NCBI RefSeq assembly: GCF_003259505.1 | Contig: NZ_QLLK01000001.1 | Span: 1-64,000, forward strand | Direction of reading: 5' to 3' | From: Algoriphagus yeomjeoni | GTDB lineage: Bacteria; Bacteroidota; Bacteroidia; Cytophagales; Cyclobacteriaceae | Length of the DNA: 64,000 nt | Shown: piece after piece, positions 1 through 9,220 of the stretch | How the letters are laid out: each line of letters begins with the position of its first letter | How positions within the stretch are numbered: position 1 is the stretch's first letter | Notes under the pieces: generated by a model | The model's input: only the letters and a program-made list of their open reading frames with translations | Database searches by the model: none | Told to the model about the DNA's origin: nothing | Position numbers and translations under genes: made by a program

Positions 1-330
1 AGTTGCAGGTCCGGAAGTGATGGCATAGGTTACGTCCACCACAAAATCTGTTTCCGTGTTGTATGCATAGTAGCTGACCGATTTGGTGTTTTTGCCAACC
101 GTTAGGCTAGTCATGTCGGAAATAGGATAGTTTACACCTCCCGGTTCAATACAATCCCCTTCACAGGATCCAGATACTATCCTCATGTTTGCATTTAGCA
201 AATCGCTGTCACTAGTGTTCGCAAGAAATTCAGTACTGACTCCTTGATCGGGTTGCATGTCAGTCATACTTTCCGTTCCACAGGAGGCGAAGAATAGGAG
301 CGCAAGGAATGGTGCTATGAGCTTTTTCAT
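1..330 (-). CDS. Secreted lipoprotein, N-terminal part (cut by window edge)
   Basis: This reading frame is open from an ATG at 328-330 to the window edge, giving 110 residues with no stop. It begins with a typical lipoprotein signal (MKKLIAPFLALLFFASCGTE), so the mature protein should be anchored through Cys17. The following residues are rich in Ser, Thr and Asp and contain a CEGDC pair of cysteines about 54-58, as in small extracellular beta-sandwich proteins of Bacteroidetes. I do not recognise the family and the C-terminus is missing. It is on the same strand as the next gene but separated from it by over 300 bases, so it probably has its own promoter. Confidence 0.65.
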   Translation of the reverse strand, partial: MKKLIAPFLALLFFASCGTESMTDMQPDQGVSTEFLANTSDSDLLNANMRIVSGSCEGDCIEPGGVNYPISDMTSLTVGKNTKSVSYYAYNTETDFVVDVTYAITSGPAT

Positions 331-666
331 GGTTTTTGAATTGGGTTAAGAAAATAAATTAAAAATTCACTTCAGAAGTTAAAAAGCTCAGAGGTTTAGA
401 TTAGGTGATTTAGGACCAAAGACATGAAACAGTTCCCCAAAAGGGTAGATTTTTTTTCGAGGGAAGTGATCTTATCTAAATTTTGGGTGGGACTTTTTTC
501 TAAATCAACTATTTCAGATTAGTTAATACAGGGGTTGTACACCATCATTCTACCCACACCGCTATGAAGGGAGAATAATGATGTTACAATTCAGTTCATC
601 AGCACCGCCGTACTTGAATTTGAAAGCATCCTCTTCTGCTTAATTCGACTGACCTGAAACGTTTAT
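331..666. other. Intergenic region without a recognised gene
   Basis: This AT-rich stretch lies between two minus-strand genes and should hold the promoter of the lipoprotein gene and the 3' end of the transcript from the next gene. I see no convincing ORF, hairpin or consensus promoter element. Confidence 0.5.
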
Positions 667-3123
667 CTACTTCATCATTTCCCTCAATCTTTTCCTCGCT
701 TCTTCAAAGCGGGTCATCATCCGATTCATTTCAACAGAACCATAAGCCTTTCGGGCAATTCTTTCCGAGGCATCAATAGCCCGGATAAGATCCGCTGCAG
801 CAGCCTTGCGGGAATCGGGGTCTGTACTACCAACTGCCTCGATCCATATCGGAGAACTATGAGCAAATGGCCTGGCATGCATATTTGGCCATGAATCTTT
901 AAGAAGCTTACTGGCATAGGCGCGCATTGCTACCCAGCCTCCACTAGGCAGGTTTACTTGCCCTTTGAATGTTCGCGTTTCTCCTGCCATGATTCCAGTA
1001 AACGTTTCAACAACGATTCCATTGACTACAAGCTCCACTACGTCGATGTCGTTGGTTCCGGCCAATGTGGCTTGCCATTCATGCTGACCACTAGATACAA
1101 CATCACCTGGTTTTGCATCTTCACCCAATTCAAAAAGCAATGCCGGGCCTGTCGTCACAAATCCTCTACCTGCCATGGCTGCCTCAAGCACTGCGTCGGA
1201 AGAAATCTCTCTTCCATCCAATCGAACGTAATTACGGCCAGTACCTACTGCCATGGTGCGATGGAAATCAAACCACATGTCTGTTCCGGACATCGCCGCC
1301 ACAGGTCTTCCAATGTTGAGCAGACGATACCAGACCTGACTATTTCCCAAAGGGCTGGTCCAAGCGCAGACCATTTCCAGACCGATTCGGTCGGCTAAAA
1401 CGGCATCAGAGATAAGTTCGATTGGAATGGGACCTTGATCAAGTTGCTCGAAGGGATCTGAATCTATCGAGATAGGATGCACATAAGTGGTAAAAGCCCC
1501 AGTCAGGTCAGCATAGTCGATCACTTCTCCATTGGTCCGATCAGGGTCGCCAAGAGTTGGATTATTTGGTCCCCAAAACCAAGGTGCATAAGGTTGCTCG
1601 ACACCAAGTAAGCTCACATGACCATGAAAGTGAGATCGAACCTCTTGACTTTGTGTTACAATTCGACCATTCTCTGTAGTTTCCACTCCTATAAGTGGAG
1701 CATCAATCCTTCTTTCCCAGCGATTCCAAGACATAGGTGCAACTAAGTCGAGATCCTCTCCAGCTAAATTGCGAAGTGCATTTTGATGGGTGGATGGCAG
1801 ATGACCGTCTCCGTTTAAATGCACGTGGTGATCCGCAGATACGTATCCTGCAGCACTGGCATTCCAAATTGGCTTGAGGGAGAGTTTAACTTCAGAAACT
1901 TTATTTTCCCCTACCAAAACCTTCGCCTCTACTTTTTGTGTCATTGGTCCCTGCACTGCTGTTACTGTATAGATTCCAGCAGGAAGGCTAAACTGAGATT
2001 CATTTTCCAAATAAAAATAATGACGCCCGGTTTGCGGATCGACGTAGGTAGCGTCCTCGTGGTATGCAACTGGATATCCATCTTCTCTAGTAATAGAAAC
2101 CCGCGCAGTGATGGGCTTCCCCACTTCATCGCTCATCTTAATACTCAGGATACCGCTGGCTTCTCCTAGTTCCCAATTAGAAATCCTCACTTCCTCAGGG
2201 CTACCTCCATAGGTAGGAATTTGCATAATGCGATATTGACGATTTTCATCTAGTTCTGTGAAATAGACAGTATTCCCATCTGCACTGAATGCTGGAGAAA
2301 TAGCAAATGGATCACCTTCGGTAATTCGATGATGAACCCTTGGGTTGTCAAGGTCCATAGTCCAGAGATGGTAGGCATTGTCAATGGGTGCACTGTATAC
2401 AATGAGACGTTGAATAGGGTGAGCATCAGCTGTTAAGTGGTAAACCAAGGTTTGTGTAAGCGCAATAGAATCTGTCCCCGACTGAAAGTCTCTGATTCGA
2501 AGTACCCGATTAGCACCACGTCCATGAAGGTAAATCATACTATTTCCCTTAGCTAAGCTCCGGGGATTTCGTTCCACTTGAGCCAAATCTGTGAGTTGCT
2601 TGTCCTCCCCTGTGGCAAGATTATTTTGCCGAAGGTTAATCGATCCGCTAATGCCTGAAGAGTAATAGAGTATTTCACCATCCGCAGAAAACTCTGGGTC
2701 TAGTTCGATTGCTTCCGTGTCTATCCTTGTTTCAGTTCCGCTTGCTAGTTCCAATACAATGATTGCAGTATTGCTTCCTTCATCACGAACGAAAGCGAGC
2801 TTATCGCCATTTGGTGACCAGCGTGGTCGGGAATCTATTCCTGGGCCTTCGGTCAATCTGACTGCGGTCCTTGTTTCTAGATTCAGATTCCATATCCATC
2901 CTCGTGCAGCAAATGCCAGATGGATACCATCAGGTGCGGGCGCAGGGTCAGTTGGGCCGTGGGCTAGCACGGGAAGCTCATGTTCCTCTAAGTAAACGTG
3001 GTGTCCAAAATCATCGAGCTTGGAGTAGTGATTAGTCCACTGTGCTGTAGCGACATTTAACGTTAAAAGTTGTGCTAAAAATGAAAATATTACGATAGCT
3101 ACTTTGTGAATTTGGTTTCGCAT
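667..3123 (-). CDS. Secreted TolB-like beta-propeller fused to CehA/McbA-type PHP hydrolase
   Basis: The 818-residue product starts with a signal peptide (about 1-28, ending VATAQ). Residues about 55-310 carry WD40-like/TolB propeller blades, seen as repeated PxxSPNGDKLAF, PEFSADGEILYY and PAFSADGNTVYF motifs. A small beta-sandwich of carboxypeptidase-regulatory type follows (about 325-415). The C-terminal half resembles CehA/McbA metallohydrolases of the PHP class, with the metal-binding signature SADHHVHLNGDG, a later YVHPIS histidine and MSGTDMWFDF. The family includes esterases or amidases acting on aryl carbamates, but most members have no known substrate, so the reaction is left open. 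The combined propeller and hydrolase suggest a periplasmic or surface enzyme with a large binding platform. It appears monocistronic. Confidence 0.75.
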   Translation of the reverse strand: MRNQIHKVAIVIFSFLAQLLTLNVATAQWTNHYSKLDDFGHHVYLEEHELPVLAHGPTDPAPAPDGIHLAFAARGWIWNLNLETRTAVRLTEGPGIDSRPRWSPNGDKLAFVRDEGSNTAIIVLELASGTETRIDTEAIELDPEFSADGEILYYSSGISGSINLRQNNLATGEDKQLTDLAQVERNPRSLAKGNSMIYLHGRGANRVLRIRDFQSGTDSIALTQTLVYHLTADAHPIQRLIVYSAPIDNAYHLWTMDLDNPRVHHRITEGDPFAISPAFSADGNTVYFTELDENRQYRIMQIPTYGGSPEEVRISNWELGEASGILSIKMSDEVGKPITARVSITREDGYPVAYHEDATYVDPQTGRHYFYLENESQFSLPAGIYTVTAVQGPMTQKVEAKVLVGENKVSEVKLSLKPIWNASAAGYVSADHHVHLNGDGHLPSTHQNALRNLAGEDLDLVAPMSWNRWERRIDAPLIGVETTENGRIVTQSQEVRSHFHGHVSLLGVEQPYAPWFWGPNNPTLGDPDRTNGEVIDYADLTGAFTTYVHPISIDSDPFEQLDQGPIPIELISDAVLADRIGLEMVCAWTSPLGNSQVWYRLLNIGRPVAAMSGTDMWFDFHRTMAVGTGRNYVRLDGREISSDAVLEAAMAGRGFVTTGPALLFELGEDAKPGDVVSSGQHEWQATLAGTNDIDVVELVVNGIVVETFTGIMAGETRTFKGQVNLPSGGWVAMRAYASKLLKDSWPNMHARPFAHSSPIWIEAVGSTDPDSRKAAAADLIRAIDASERIARKAYGSVEMNRMMTRFEEARKRLREMMK

Positions 3124-3223
3124 TTTGAATTGATTTCAGGTCGATAAATTCGGGTTTGTTTTTTCAAATAATGAAATGACTTAATGGCCGTATCTTTCTA
3201 TTTAACTATTAATTTATGATCAT

Positions 3224-3682
3224 TTAGTCATTTGGTAAAGTCACAAATAATTGTGACTGAATCAGCCAAGTTCCTGATTTTTTTGTCCATTGAGCTGCAT
3301 ATTTTCCACCAACTACGGGAATGATAGCACCTTCTGTATAGCCTTCCCAAGTGCCTTCCTCCCAAGCCAACTGTGCTTCGGGGTTTACAATTACATCATT
3401 AGCTGTTCGGACCCAATACATTCTCGGTCCTTTGGCATTTTTGATATATTCTATCAATTCGGCTTTTCCAGAAAGTAAGGTGCCAGCACCAGTAGTGATC
3501 AATACATCATCTGTCATAAACGTATTATTTAGCACCTCATCAAAGTTCTTTAGTGCTTTGTTTGACGCTTCTCGCTGGGCGTGGATTTGTTTGATTTCCG
3601 ATTCTTGACCGTACAAATTCGACTGCAGAAGAAGTAAAGCCAGTAGAGGACTGAAAAGAGCTAGGGTCCTTATTCTCATCAT
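3224..3682 (-). CDS. Secreted NTF2-like (SnoaL/DUF4440-type) protein
   Basis: A signal peptide (MRIRTLALFSPLLALLLLQS...YGQ) is followed by a roughly 125-residue cone-shaped NTF2-like fold pattern: helix with IKQIHAQREASNKAL, then a DDVLIT strand, GKAELIEYIKN, and a terminal W-T-K-K-S-G-TW-I-SQLFV strand that is typical for DUF4440-like proteins. Such domains bind small ligands or act as simple lyases or isomerases; no catalytic residues can be assigned. The frame is open further up to a TTG at 3700, but paired ATG codons at 3682 and 3679 lie just after the stop of the DsrE-like gene, and I take the first. It is probably co-transcribed with that gene (7-nt gap). Confidence 0.7.
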   Translation of the reverse strand: MMRIRTLALFSPLLALLLLQSNLYGQESEIKQIHAQREASNKALKNFDEVLNNTFMTDDVLITTGAGTLLSGKAELIEYIKNAKGPRMYWVRTANDVIVNPEAQLAWEEGTWEGYTEGAIIPVVGGKYAAQWTKKSGTWLIQSQLFVTLPND

Positions 3683-3689
3683 AGATCTC

Positions 3690-4226
3690 TTAAAGTGCAA
3701 AAAGCAGGTATCCTTTATTCATCAAATCCGTGGTTGCAGTAAATCTTGAAACTGCCATTTCCACAGTTGGGTGGATCATTTCAGGGACTAGATTCTGCTT
3801 CATCATAGATTGTCCACAGACGATAACGCGAATACCAACCCTTTCGAGCTCATCCAAAAGTCCAGAGTTTGGATTAGCTACTTCGAAACGTTTTTTATAT
3901 TCCTCATTACTCATGGTAATCGGCGTGGAGCCGGCAAAAACAACAAATACCATATCAATGTTTTCTTTAGGGATACCTCCGTAGATATGGACATTATACA
4001 TCTTAGCAGCATAATCCAAATATCCGGCGAGCTCCTTTTTATCAGAGATAGAATTACTCAGTTCTACCACAAATTTATATTTCTGATTAGGGTCAGGTTT
4101 CAGGGTTTCAAAAGGGACTTCATTGACCCCACCATATCCTTGAATGGCAGGATAAACAATGCCTTGGGCGTTTGAAAGGCCTGCAATTGCACATATAAAA
4201 ATTAGTGTAAAAAGGTATCTCTTCAT
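3690..4226 (-). CDS. Secreted DsrE/DsrF-like protein
   Basis: The 178-residue protein has a cleavable signal peptide (MKRYLFTLIFICAIAGLSNAQG) and a DsrE-like alpha/beta domain: a YKFVVELSNS strand, a helical AAKMYNVHIYGGI segment, a MVFVVFAGSTPI strand, and the GIRVIVCGQSM stretch in which Cys sits where sulfur-relay proteins have their active cysteine. Periplasmic DsrE-like proteins are common in Bacteroidetes and their role is not established. It is the first gene of a two-gene unit with the NTF2-like gene. Confidence 0.75.
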   Translation of the reverse strand: MKRYLFTLIFICAIAGLSNAQGIVYPAIQGYGGVNEVPFETLKPDPNQKYKFVVELSNSISDKKELAGYLDYAAKMYNVHIYGGIPKENIDMVFVVFAGSTPITMSNEEYKKRFEVANPNSGLLDELERVGIRVIVCGQSMMKQNLVPEMIHPTVEMAVSRFTATTDLMNKGYLLFAL

Positions 4227-4548
4227 AGCATAGGAGTTAGAGTTGAAATAATTAATGACTTATCGGTTTTAATCATGAGTTGAAAAACCCTTCAAAACCT
4301 CTTCAATTATCTGAATCTCACTAGGATTTCGGGTCAGCCTAGCGCATTTGCTTTAGATAGGCTTAAAGGAGTTTTGGGTTTTTTCTTTCTAAGTTATTCA
4401 AATCTAGGTGTATCTATTACTCTGTGCATCAGAATATTATTCTGTTCTTTAGCCCAGTTTCAAATCAAAAGCTAAAAAGATGATTTTATCACCCTTAGTG
4501 GTATTTAGCATATAGCTTTTTTACTTTTAAGACTATTCAGGCAAAACC
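4227..4548. other. Divergent intergenic region
   Basis: This region separates the minus-strand DsrE-like gene from the plus-strand sulfatase gene, so it should hold promoters in both directions. No exact TAnnTTTG element, hairpin or ORF was found. Confidence 0.45.
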
Positions 4549-5853
4549 ATGATTAAAACCAGTTCATTTCTTCTCATTTGTTTGATTACTCTTTGTTTTT
4601 GCATGCAGACAAAGGCCCAAACTTCACCCAATATCATCCTGATAATGGCGGATGACTTGGGTTTTGAAACTTTGGGAGTAAATGGATCTGATGATTATAA
4701 AACTCCCAATTTGGATAAGCTGGCAAAGGAAGGAATGAATTTCACGCAGACATACGCCATGCCGCTATGCACTCCTTCAAGAGTGCAGATCATGACTGGT
4801 AAATACAACTTTAGAAATTACATTGGCTTTGGGTTGCTAGATCCAAATGAACTCACCTTCGCTGATTATTTGAAACAGGCAGGATATAAGACCTTCATTG
4901 CAGGTAAATGGCAGCTTTATGGCAATGAACGTCAGCAGGAATTGGCAGGAGGAAAAATAGGTTCTCTTCCGGAAGAAGCGGGATTTGATGAGTACTTCCT
5001 GTGGCAAATCAAAGAACTTGGCAGCAGGTACAAGGATCCTCGGATTAGTTCTAATTCAGGCACAGAAACCTATGAAGGGAAGTATGGACCGGATCTTTTT
5101 ACCGAGCAGGTCAACCTTTTCATGGAGAGAAATAAGGACGAATCATTCTTTGTCTATTATCCGATGGCGATTACTCATGACCCATTTGTGCCAACTCCCT
5201 CAAATCCAGGCTTTGATGAATTTGATTCCAAGTCCAAGACCAATGACCCGGTTTTCTTTGGAGAAATGGTGAACTACATGGATATGCTAGTGGGTTCCAT
5301 CGTCGCTAAAACCGAAGAACTTGGTATCCGCGAGAATACCTTGATTCTGTTCGTAGGAGATAATGGTACGGATAGAAAAGTAACCTCTTCTCAACATGGT
5401 AATGCTATCAAGGGAGCAAAAGGTTATACTACCACCGCAGGTACGCATGTTCCTTTCATTGCAAACTGGAAAGGAAAGATCAAGCCGGGAAGCAGTAATG
5501 ATAATCTGATTGACTTCTCTGATTTTTTGCCTACTCTTCTTGAAACAGCCAATTTTCAGAATTCAGTTGGTTTAAAAACCGATGGATTGAGCTTTTATGG
5601 CCAATTACTAGGGAAAAATTCCCCGCGGAGAGACTGGATTTATTGCTACTATGCGCCGAACTGGGGAAATTTTGAAAACGCTATCTATGTACAAAATACC
5701 GAATGGAAATTGTATGGAGATGGTAGAATATACACCCTTTCAAAAGATCCTCTGGAGCAATTTCCGCTAATAAAAGAAGACCTTTCTAAGAAGGTAAACC
5801 GAAAAATCTCCTCTTTTGAAAAAGTGCTAGAGGGTTATGTAGTAACAAACTAG
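4549..5853 (+). CDS. Secreted sulfatase (formylglycine-dependent, Cys type)
   Basis: The protein of 434 residues has a signal peptide (about 1-24, ending TKAQ), then the alkaline-phosphatase-superfamily metal site PNIILIMADDLG. The sulfatase signature CTPSR is at residues 74-78, so Cys74 should be oxidised to formylglycine by a maturation enzyme not encoded in this window. Further signatures are the GK-NFRNY and AGKWQLYG stretches and a second metal site, FVGDNGTD, followed by KGAKGYTTTAGTHVPFI. Length is within the usual 430-550 range for exported sulfatases. It hydrolyses sulfate esters; the natural substrate could be a sulfated glycan, but no neighbour proves it. The next two plus-strand genes encode a secreted esterase and a beta-lactamase-like protein. 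Confidence 0.88.
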   Translation: MIKTSSFLLICLITLCFCMQTKAQTSPNIILIMADDLGFETLGVNGSDDYKTPNLDKLAKEGMNFTQTYAMPLCTPSRVQIMTGKYNFRNYIGFGLLDPNELTFADYLKQAGYKTFIAGKWQLYGNERQQELAGGKIGSLPEEAGFDEYFLWQIKELGSRYKDPRISSNSGTETYEGKYGPDLFTEQVNLFMERNKDESFFVYYPMAITHDPFVPTPSNPGFDEFDSKSKTNDPVFFGEMVNYMDMLVGSIVAKTEELGIRENTLILFVGDNGTDRKVTSSQHGNAIKGAKGYTTTAGTHVPFIANWKGKIKPGSSNDNLIDFSDFLPTLLETANFQNSVGLKTDGLSFYGQLLGKNSPRRDWIYCYYAPNWGNFENAIYVQNTEWKLYGDGRIYTLSKDPLEQFPLIKEDLSKKVNRKISSFEKVLEGYVVTN

Positions 5854-5912
5854 TGAGGCCCAACTCTTAACTTGGTGCTTAGTCTTAGGCCATACTTTTA
5901 ACAAACCTAATC

Positions 5913-6707
5913 ATGCTAAAACAAACCCTAATAGTCTTCTTTCTTTTCTTATTAAAATCTGGATTGGTTTATTCTCAAGAGGTGAGTCTCAAAATAGGAG
6001 TTAAAGAGAGTATAGGGTCCGAAATGCTGCAAGAGAGAAGGGAGTTTATAGTCAGTCTTCCCTCTGACTATGAGTCCTCCAACTTATCGTATCCGGTGCT
6101 CTATGTTCTGGACGGGAATGAAACTGCGCTTCTTGAGGCCATTGTGGTGACGCGTGATCTTGGAGTGAAAATGATCATTGTAGCCATTCCCAATACCGAC
6201 CGCGACAGAGATATGATGCCTCTAAGCACGCCTACGTATGAAGTGAAGAACCCTGAAGCGAAGAACTTCCTTTCATTTATCGGCTCTGAACTTATACCCT
6301 ATATCGAGAAAAAGTATCGCTCAAATGGAGAAAGAACACTACGTGGAACATCACTTAGTGGATTATTTGTGATGTATGCTATGTTGGAAAAGCCTGAATT
6401 ATTCAATAATTACATTGGAAACAGTGCCGGCTGGTACGCAGATATGCAGCCTTATTTTGACAGCTTGATTGAAAAGGCATTCCAAAAAAAGGAGTTGTTT
6501 GATGGGAAGAAGGTGTTCATCGCTAATTCTTTAAATGATCCCTATGATCCGGATAAAGAAGTCCATTATGCCATGCAGCAATTCACCAAAAAAGTGAAAA
6601 TGGATCTGGGAGACAGGCTCTCTTTTGAATACAAGACCTATGAGGAATATGGACATGTACCCTTTCCGAGTTTTTACGATGGCTTAAACTATACTTTAGA
6701 AAAGTAA
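5913..6707 (+). CDS. Secreted alpha/beta-hydrolase, putative esterase (PF00756-like)
   Basis: This 264-residue protein has a signal peptide (MLKQTLIVFFLFLLKSGLVYSQ) and the pattern of the putative esterase family that contains siderophore esterases and feruloyl esterases. Seen are SYPVLYVLDGNE near residue 60, a nucleophile elbow RGTSLSGLF, an acidic residue candidate in NDPYDPDKEV, and a catalytic-type histidine in GHVPFPSFYDGL near the C-terminus. It probably cleaves ester bonds in the periplasm. It follows the sulfatase gene by 59 nt and precedes the beta-lactamase-like gene by 33 nt, so the three may form one transcript. Confidence 0.8.
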   Translation: MLKQTLIVFFLFLLKSGLVYSQEVSLKIGVKESIGSEMLQERREFIVSLPSDYESSNLSYPVLYVLDGNETALLEAIVVTRDLGVKMIIVAIPNTDRDRDMMPLSTPTYEVKNPEAKNFLSFIGSELIPYIEKKYRSNGERTLRGTSLSGLFVMYAMLEKPELFNNYIGNSAGWYADMQPYFDSLIEKAFQKKELFDGKKVFIANSLNDPYDPDKEVHYAMQQFTKKVKMDLGDRLSFEYKTYEEYGHVPFPSFYDGLNYTLEK

Positions 6708-6740
6708 TTGCTAAACTTACCTTGAACTTACTGCCCAAAT

Positions 6741-7679
6741 ATGAATTTGAAATCCACTATGCTAAAATCATTTAACTATTTACAAATCACCTTTTTTATA
6801 GCCATTTGTTTTCTTTTTTCCTGCCAGGCTAAGGTATCCAAAAAACAAATGTTACAATCGACGATCCAAGCTCAGCTTGACTCTATTCAAGGCGATGTCG
6901 CTGTGGCTTTTATCAATCTATCAGACCCAAGTGATAGCTTATTCATTAACGCCAGCGAGGAATTTCATGCGGCCAGTACAATGAAAGTACCCGTGATGAT
7001 TGAGCTTTTCAAGCAGCAAAAACAAGGGAAACTTGATCTTAATGATTCAATTCTGCTGAAAAATGAATTCCGAAGCATAGTTGATAGCAGCTTATACAGT
7101 ATGGATATTGGCGTGGATAGTGATGATGCTGTTTATAACAAAATTGGTGGGAAGGTAACCCTGAAAGATCTAATGTATCCCATGATCACAGTGAGTAGCA
7201 ACTTGGCAACGAATGTTTTGATCGAACTCGTAGGGGCAAAAAACGTGACGGCTACTATGCGGGATTTGGGAGCTGAAAAGATAGAAGTACTCAGAGGAGT
7301 AGAGGATCAGAAAGCCTATGACTTAGGCCTGAGCAATTCTACCACTGCCAAAGATTTGATGGTTATCATGAAAGCTATTGCAGAAGAAAAAGCTGGTACA
7401 AAACAGGATTGTGATGAAATGATCAGAATTTTGAAAGACCAGCAATTCAACGAAATCATTCCGTTTTACCTGCCAAAAGATGTGACCGTAGCACACAAAA
7501 CTGGATCGATCACAGGTGTTCACCATGATGCGGGAATTGTTTATTTACCGGATGGTCGCTCCTACGTGTTGGTTTTACTTTCCAAAAATTTGGAAGATTT
7601 TGACAAAGGAACCGAGCAATTGGCAGGGATATCCAAGACAGTGTATGACCACATGATCTCACTAACGACTGAAAACTAG
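6741..7679 (+). CDS. Class A beta-lactamase-like serine hydrolase, lipoprotein
   Basis: The 312-residue protein has a lipobox (LFSCQ near residue 28). Penicillin-recognising motifs are in order: STMK at 79-82 (nucleophile and general base), SSN at 152-154 in place of SDN, a glutamate at about 188 in RGVEDQKAY where class A enzymes have Glu166, and KTG at 253-255. These support a functional serine fold, but the SSN variant and the sequence around it differ from well-known resistance enzymes, so I call it beta-lactamase-like rather than a proven resistance gene. An in-frame ATG at 6759 is an alternative start and would give a more compact signal. It lies downstream of the esterase gene. Confidence 0.78.
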   Translation: MNLKSTMLKSFNYLQITFFIAICFLFSCQAKVSKKQMLQSTIQAQLDSIQGDVAVAFINLSDPSDSLFINASEEFHAASTMKVPVMIELFKQQKQGKLDLNDSILLKNEFRSIVDSSLYSMDIGVDSDDAVYNKIGGKVTLKDLMYPMITVSSNLATNVLIELVGAKNVTATMRDLGAEKIEVLRGVEDQKAYDLGLSNSTTAKDLMVIMKAIAEEKAGTKQDCDEMIRILKDQQFNEIIPFYLPKDVTVAHKTGSITGVHHDAGIVYLPDGRSYVLVLLSKNLEDFDKGTEQLAGISKTVYDHMISLTTEN

Positions 7680-7769
7680 TGCCAATAACTACTTTATAAA
7701 TGGCTGCGGGTGATTTTTGAAGGGAAGGAATAGAATTAGTTTTAGGTTTAGCGTAACTTAATTTTAGAC

Positions 7770-8783
7770 TCATCGGTCTGAAATACTCAAAGACTTCTCA
7801 TTAATATCTCTCACGATTTTATCCAACTCTAATGTGGAGTTTTTAATGTGATTCAAAAGTTCTTTTGTGCCTTCATCAACTTTATTTTCTGAAAGCTCCA
7901 GCAGGTTGACTAATCCAAGCAATCTGGCCAAGGGAGCTCTGACCACATGTGATTGAATCCATGCGATCTCCTTAAAGGCTTCATTCTGCTCCTCAATTTT
8001 CCGCAAATACTCAAGTTTATCTGTGATATCATTGACCAAGACCAAACCTGCATCTTTGTTGTTAATTTTCACTTTGGCAGGACTGATTTCTACATCAATG
8101 ATTTCTCCGCTCTTTTTTATATGCCTAGTTACTCGTTGAAAAGCTGGATCCTGATTTACCCAAAAACTCACTATAGATTGTTTTAATTTTTCGGCTTCCT
8201 CCTTTGGCCGAAAATCAAAAAGAGTCATTGCTAAAAATTCGTCTCTGGAATAGCCATATTTTGAAAGTGTAGCCTCATTTACATCTAAGACTTTTAAATT
8301 TTCCAATTCATATACGATAATTGGAGAAGGGTTTAATTGGAAGAGATCGGAGAATTTTCTCCTTGATTCTTTGAGTTCAGAAATAAATTTGACTCGCTGA
8401 ATATTGTAGAGTAAACTTTTGTAAAGAATTGCTGCTGTCAAATCATCTTTGAGTAAATAATCAGAAGCGCCCAAAGCCAAAGACAAGCCTCCAAATTCAA
8501 AATTAGAAAAGCCGGTTAACACTACTACGGGAATTCCTATTGCTCGCTTTATGATTTCCAATACTAATTCTTCTCCAGATTTATCAGGGAGGGAAAGATC
8601 TAGAAATACGATGTCAAATGTATGTTCATCATGTTCTAAATAAGCAGCGGCAGTTTTGAAATTTTCGGCGTGTTGGATGTTTAAATTAAGAATTGATTCA
8701 GAGAGATATTCTTCCAAAATCACAAAATCACCAAGATTGTCCTCAACTACTAGAATATGGTATTTAACTTCATCTTTTGGCAT
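7770..8783 (-). CDS. Response regulator with PAS domain and histidine-containing helix, no ATPase domain
   Basis: The 337-residue protein begins with a receiver domain (about 8-125) with the acidic pair ED, phospho-acceptor Asp in FDIVFLDLSLPDKSG and the conserved Thr/Lys positions in VLTGFS and DYLLKDD. A PAS domain follows (about 145-260, from DLFQLNPSPIIVYEL). The last 70 residues match a HisKA dimerisation helix pair (EIAWIQSHVVRAPLARLLGL), with the histidine where kinases are phosphorylated, but the protein ends there: there is no HATPase domain. It may act as a phosphotransfer or dimerisation partner for the two upstream kinases. It is the last gene of a four-gene overlapping operon. 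Confidence 0.8.
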   Translation of the reverse strand: MPKDEVKYHILVVEDNLGDFVILEEYLSESILNLNIQHAENFKTAAAYLEHDEHTFDIVFLDLSLPDKSGEELVLEIIKRAIGIPVVVLTGFSNFEFGGLSLALGASDYLLKDDLTAAILYKSLLYNIQRVKFISELKESRRKFSDLFQLNPSPIIVYELENLKVLDVNEATLSKYGYSRDEFLAMTLFDFRPKEEAEKLKQSIVSFWVNQDPAFQRVTRHIKKSGEIIDVEISPAKVKINNKDAGLVLVNDITDKLEYLRKIEEQNEAFKEIAWIQSHVVRAPLARLLGLVNLLELSENKVDEGTKELLNHIKNSTLELDKIVRDINEKSLSISDR

Positions 8784-9220
8784 TATGTTCTTGTTTTGGA
8801 ATTAAGTGTCGATAACCAAAACTCCTCAATTTTACTTACCACATTCACGTATTCATCTATTTCAACTGGCTTGATAATATAACAATAAGCTTCCAGGTTT
8901 TTTGCTTTAATATTTTCTAACTCTGAAGACGATGTGGTAAGAATTATTACGGGTATGTTTTCCAACAACGCGTTAGTTTTCATAAAATCGATCACCTCAT
9001 AACCATTTATTTTGGGCAGATTAATGTCTAACAAAATCAAATCAGGTAATGTATCAGAATCCTTAATAGCCAGACCATCAAGTAAATCTATTGCTTCGGC
9101 TCCGTCTCCTAATGTATCGATTTTGTTCACCATTTTTGCATCGCTCAGGGCTTCGGTTAATAAAACGATGTCTCCTTCATTGTCCTCGACTAGCAAAATA
9201 TTAATCGCTTGAATTGCCAT
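8783..9220 (-). CDS. CheY-like single-domain response regulator (Rcp1 type)
   Basis: This 145-residue protein is a stand-alone receiver: NILLVEDNEGDIVLL at the start, phospho-acceptor Asp in PDLILLDINLPKINGYEV, Thr/Ser in VIILTTSSSE, and Lys in CYIIKPVEIDEY. The EDNEGDI spelling and small size match the Rcp1-like group often paired with phytochrome-type or multi-PAS kinases. Its stop overlaps the start of the next gene by 1 nt (TAATG) and its start lies inside the 3' end of the kinase gene (20-nt overlap), so translation is probably coupled. There is no output domain; it should work by protein contact or phosphate transfer. Confidence 0.88.
   Translation of the reverse strand: MAIQAINILLVEDNEGDIVLLTEALSDAKMVNKIDTLGDGAEAIDLLDGLAIKDSDTLPDLILLDINLPKINGYEVIDFMKTNALLENIPVIILTTSSSELENIKAKNLEAYCYIIKPVEIDEYVNVVSKIEEFWLSTLNSKTRT

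Noticed and set aside
6741..7679. Established antibiotic-resistance beta-lactamase
   Set aside because: The SSN in place of SDN and low similarity to known resistance enzymes do not allow this claim from sequence alone.
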